From the NCBI GenBank assembly GCA_944388995.1, contig CALXKN010000003.1, positions 62,001 through 126,000 of the forward strand: DNA of 64,000 nucleotides, read 5' to 3'. Source of the DNA: an uncultured Spirochaetota bacterium (lineage in GTDB: Bacteria; Spirochaetota; Spirochaetia; JAFGXN01). Below the pieces are notes generated by a model that worked only from the letters and a program-made list of their open reading frames with translations, searched no databases and had not been told where the DNA came from. The translations under genes were made by a program, and so were the position numbers. This document shows, piece by piece, positions 62,830 through 64,000 of this stretch (position 1 is its first letter; each line of letters opens with the position of its first letter).

Positions 62830-63273
62830 ATGTTGAGATCGGTAAAAAAATATCTTCGCAATTCAAAGTCTTGGCAAAAGAAAATGACCCGCCGCAGCGC
62901 GCGTTTAATCCGGAAGCTGAAAAGGCGCGGGCTTTCGGAGCGGGAAATTCTGGATTTTTTTATTTACGACAACTTGGTCCGAAGCGAAAAACGGTTTTGC
63001 CCGCTTTTCGCTTCAGGTCAGAAGTGCCACATTCTTTCCGGCGACCGGCTCAACTGTCTCGGCTGTTACTGTCCTCATTTTGAGCTGACTGTCGAGGAGA
63101 AGGGGAATGAAACCGAGTGCGGCCGCTGTTCCGTCGGTTCGCCGGCGGCGCAGCGTTTCTCTTCTGACGGCAAAGTGAAAATTCTTGATTGTTCGATGTG
63201 TGTGATTCCGCATCAGGCGTCGTCGGCACTGAAGGCGCTCCGTTCGTATCGGGATTCGTCCGGCCGGGATTGA
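62830..63273 (+). CDS. Cysteine-rich small domain protein (PF04071-like)
   Basis: 147 residues. A basic helical N-terminus (about 1-40) precedes a metal-type domain: FCPLFASGQKCHI, LNCLGCYCPHF, TECGRC and ILDCSMCVIPHQ (nine Cys in about 80 residues). These match the pattern of the cysteine-rich small domain. ATG 62830 is used; ATG 62884 (MTRRSAR) is an alternative. Lies 50 bases after tRNA-Val. Its last 224 bases are antisense to the 3' tail of the histidine kinase. Function unknown; metal binding likely. Confidence 0.8.
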   Translation: MLRSVKKYLRNSKSWQKKMTRRSARLIRKLKRRGLSEREILDFFIYDNLVRSEKRFCPLFASGQKCHILSGDRLNCLGCYCPHFELTVEEKGNETECGRCSVGSPAAQRFSSDGKVKILDCSMCVIPHQASSALKALRSYRDSSGRD

Positions 63274-64000
63274 CGGGAAACCGGATTTCGGCGCACAGAC
63301 CGTGCGGTTCGCGGTTGGAGAGTAAAATCACCCCGCCGTGGAGATTCATGATGTCGGCGGCAATCGAAAGCCCCAAACCCGATCCGCCGGTTTCTTTGGA
63401 TCGCGACTTTTCGACGCGGTAAAAGCGGCCGAACACTTTCGGAATTTCCTCCTCCTCGATTCCTTCGCCGCTGTCACAGACGCGGATTACGCACTTTTTT
63501 GAATCGATGCGCACTTCCAGATCCAGAGGCGATCCGTCGGGGCTGTATTTCAGTCCGTTATCGACCAAAATCCGGATGACCTGCGCAATCAGTTTTTCAT
63601 CGCAGACGGCGGTCCGTTTCCTGTCGAGTCTGACTGAAACCTTGCGGTCGGGGCGGAGTGTTCTGACGGTTTGGGCTGTCTTTGAAATCAGTTCCGCAAT
63701 GTCAACCTCTTTGAAATCGGCGTTTATCCGCCGGTTCTGGAGGTTGTCCAGCAGCAGCAGATTGTTGATGAGGTCGGTGATGTCGGTGACGGAGGCGTCG
63801 ATGGCGGCGACCGATTCGTTGAAAACTTCCGGTTCGGAGTATCCCCACCGACGGATCATATTGACATAACCCTTGATGACGGCGACCGGCGTTTTGATTT
63901 CGTGCGATACGTCGGAGAGAAAACGGTTCTGCTTAGAGACCGCCTCTTCCAGCCGCTGCGTCATGTTGTTGAATGCCTGAACCAGCCGTCCGATTTCGTC
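63050..64000 (-). CDS. Sensor histidine kinase, C-terminal part (5' end outside window)
   Basis: The frame is open past 64000. Visible order: end of a HAMP domain (DEIGRLVQAFNNM), HisKA with the phospho-acceptor H in FLSDVSHEIKTPVAVIKG, then HATPase_c with N box (VDNGLKYSP), G1 (DSGEGIEEEEIPKVFGRF), F and G2 (GGSGLGLSIAADIMNLHGG). After the kinase ends near FPVN (about 63270) the frame runs a further 70 codons of low-complexity tail (Ser/Asn/Arg rich) lying antisense to the Cys-rich gene. That tail may be non-functional read-on. Membrane sensor part is not visible; partner regulator unknown. Confidence 0.9.
   Translation of the reverse strand, partial: DEIGRLVQAFNNMTQRLEEAVSKQNRFLSDVSHEIKTPVAVIKGYVNMIRRWGYSEPEVFNESVAAIDASVTDITDLINNLLLLDNLQNRRINADFKEVDIAELISKTAQTVRTLRPDRKVSVRLDRKRTAVCDEKLIAQVIRILVDNGLKYSPDGSPLDLEVRIDSKKCVIRVCDSGEGIEEEEIPKVFGRFYRVEKSRSKETGGSGLGLSIAADIMNLHGGVILLSNREPHGLCAEIRFPVNPGRTNPDTNGAPSVPTTPDAESHTSNNQEFSLCRQKRNAAPPANRRNSGRTRFHSPSPRQSAQNEDSNSRDS

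Noticed and set aside
1-64000. CRISPR arrays, prophage, transposases or rRNA
   Set aside because: None seen: no regularly spaced repeats, no integrase or transposase motifs, no rRNA-like stretch.

Overview
The window looks like chromosomal DNA of a Treponema-like spirochaete. This is inferred from gene content and order, not from a search. The pointers are: a flhG-(membrane protein)-fliA-fapA motility block; a V/A-type ATPase operon in the order E-DUF2764-A-B-D-I-K in place of an F-type one; cysS followed by an ECF sigma factor; a eukaryote-type IleS; many lone lipoprotein genes; and an interspersed palindromic repeat. Base composition is near 50% GC and even throughout. I see no prophage, insertion sequence, CRISPR array or rRNA. 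Two tRNAs (Asn-GTT, Val-TAC) are present.

Layout. 1-5.0 kb: flagellar regulation (FlhG, sigma-28 FliA, a Jag_N-DUF342 FapA protein, a SwrB-like membrane protein). 5.0-8.8 kb, minus strand: lepB, a PASTA penicillin-binding protein and a DUF115 motility-associated factor, ending in a clear terminator. 8.8-13 kb: LysM/M23 peptidase, glgA and glgC. 13-16.7 kb, minus strand: two unknown membrane proteins, NAD(P)HX repair enzyme, a lipoprotein. 16.8-20.4 kb: secA and a CmpB-like membrane protein. 20.4-23.3 kb: repeat, sugar acetyltransferase, LysR regulator, murB. 23.4-30.6 kb: cysS, ECF sigma/anti-sigma/TIG membrane protein, valS, an Hpt-like protein. 30.7-35.1 kb: two alternating pairs of HTH-cupin regulator and AMP-forming acyl-CoA ligase. 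35.2-41.9 kb: ileS, a lipoprotein, hisHF, a degenerate GGDEF membrane protein. 42-45 kb: tRNA-Asn, a lipoprotein esterase, flgF-flgG-rod-binding protein. 45.1-52.4 kb: V-ATPase. 52.6-60 kb: a 29-residue basic protein, dxs, a LysR gene divergent from cimA-leuCDB. 60-64 kb: FN3 lipoprotein, second repeat copy, MFS transporter, tRNA-Val, Cys-rich protein and a histidine kinase cut by the window edge.

How it fits together. FliA made here should read two near-perfect sigma-28 promoters (TAAA-N15-GCCGATAT). One lies before flgF. The other lies before the LysM/M23 peptidase, which overlaps glgA, so a wall hydrolase and possibly glycogen synthesis fall in the flagellar regulon. A weaker sigma-28-like site precedes the GGDEF-like gene. 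CimA with LeuCDB can take pyruvate to 2-oxobutyrate; a palindromic LysR-type box lies about 64 bases upstream of the predicted cimA start point. The V-ATPase rotor subunit keeps residues that bind sodium in Enterococcus NtpK.

The most notable items are: (1) four genes whose -10 box ends 6-7 bases before the start codon with no Shine-Dalgarno, so probably leaderless; (2) a structured repeat in two convergent gene gaps; (3) signalling-type proteins that have lost the defining residue (Hpt without His, GGDEF without GGDEF, transglutaminase without Cys); (4) an ECF sigma/anti-sigma/TIG-transglutaminase cassette that may be a new envelope-sensing system. Start codons and promoters were read by eye, and no homology search or structure prediction was run.
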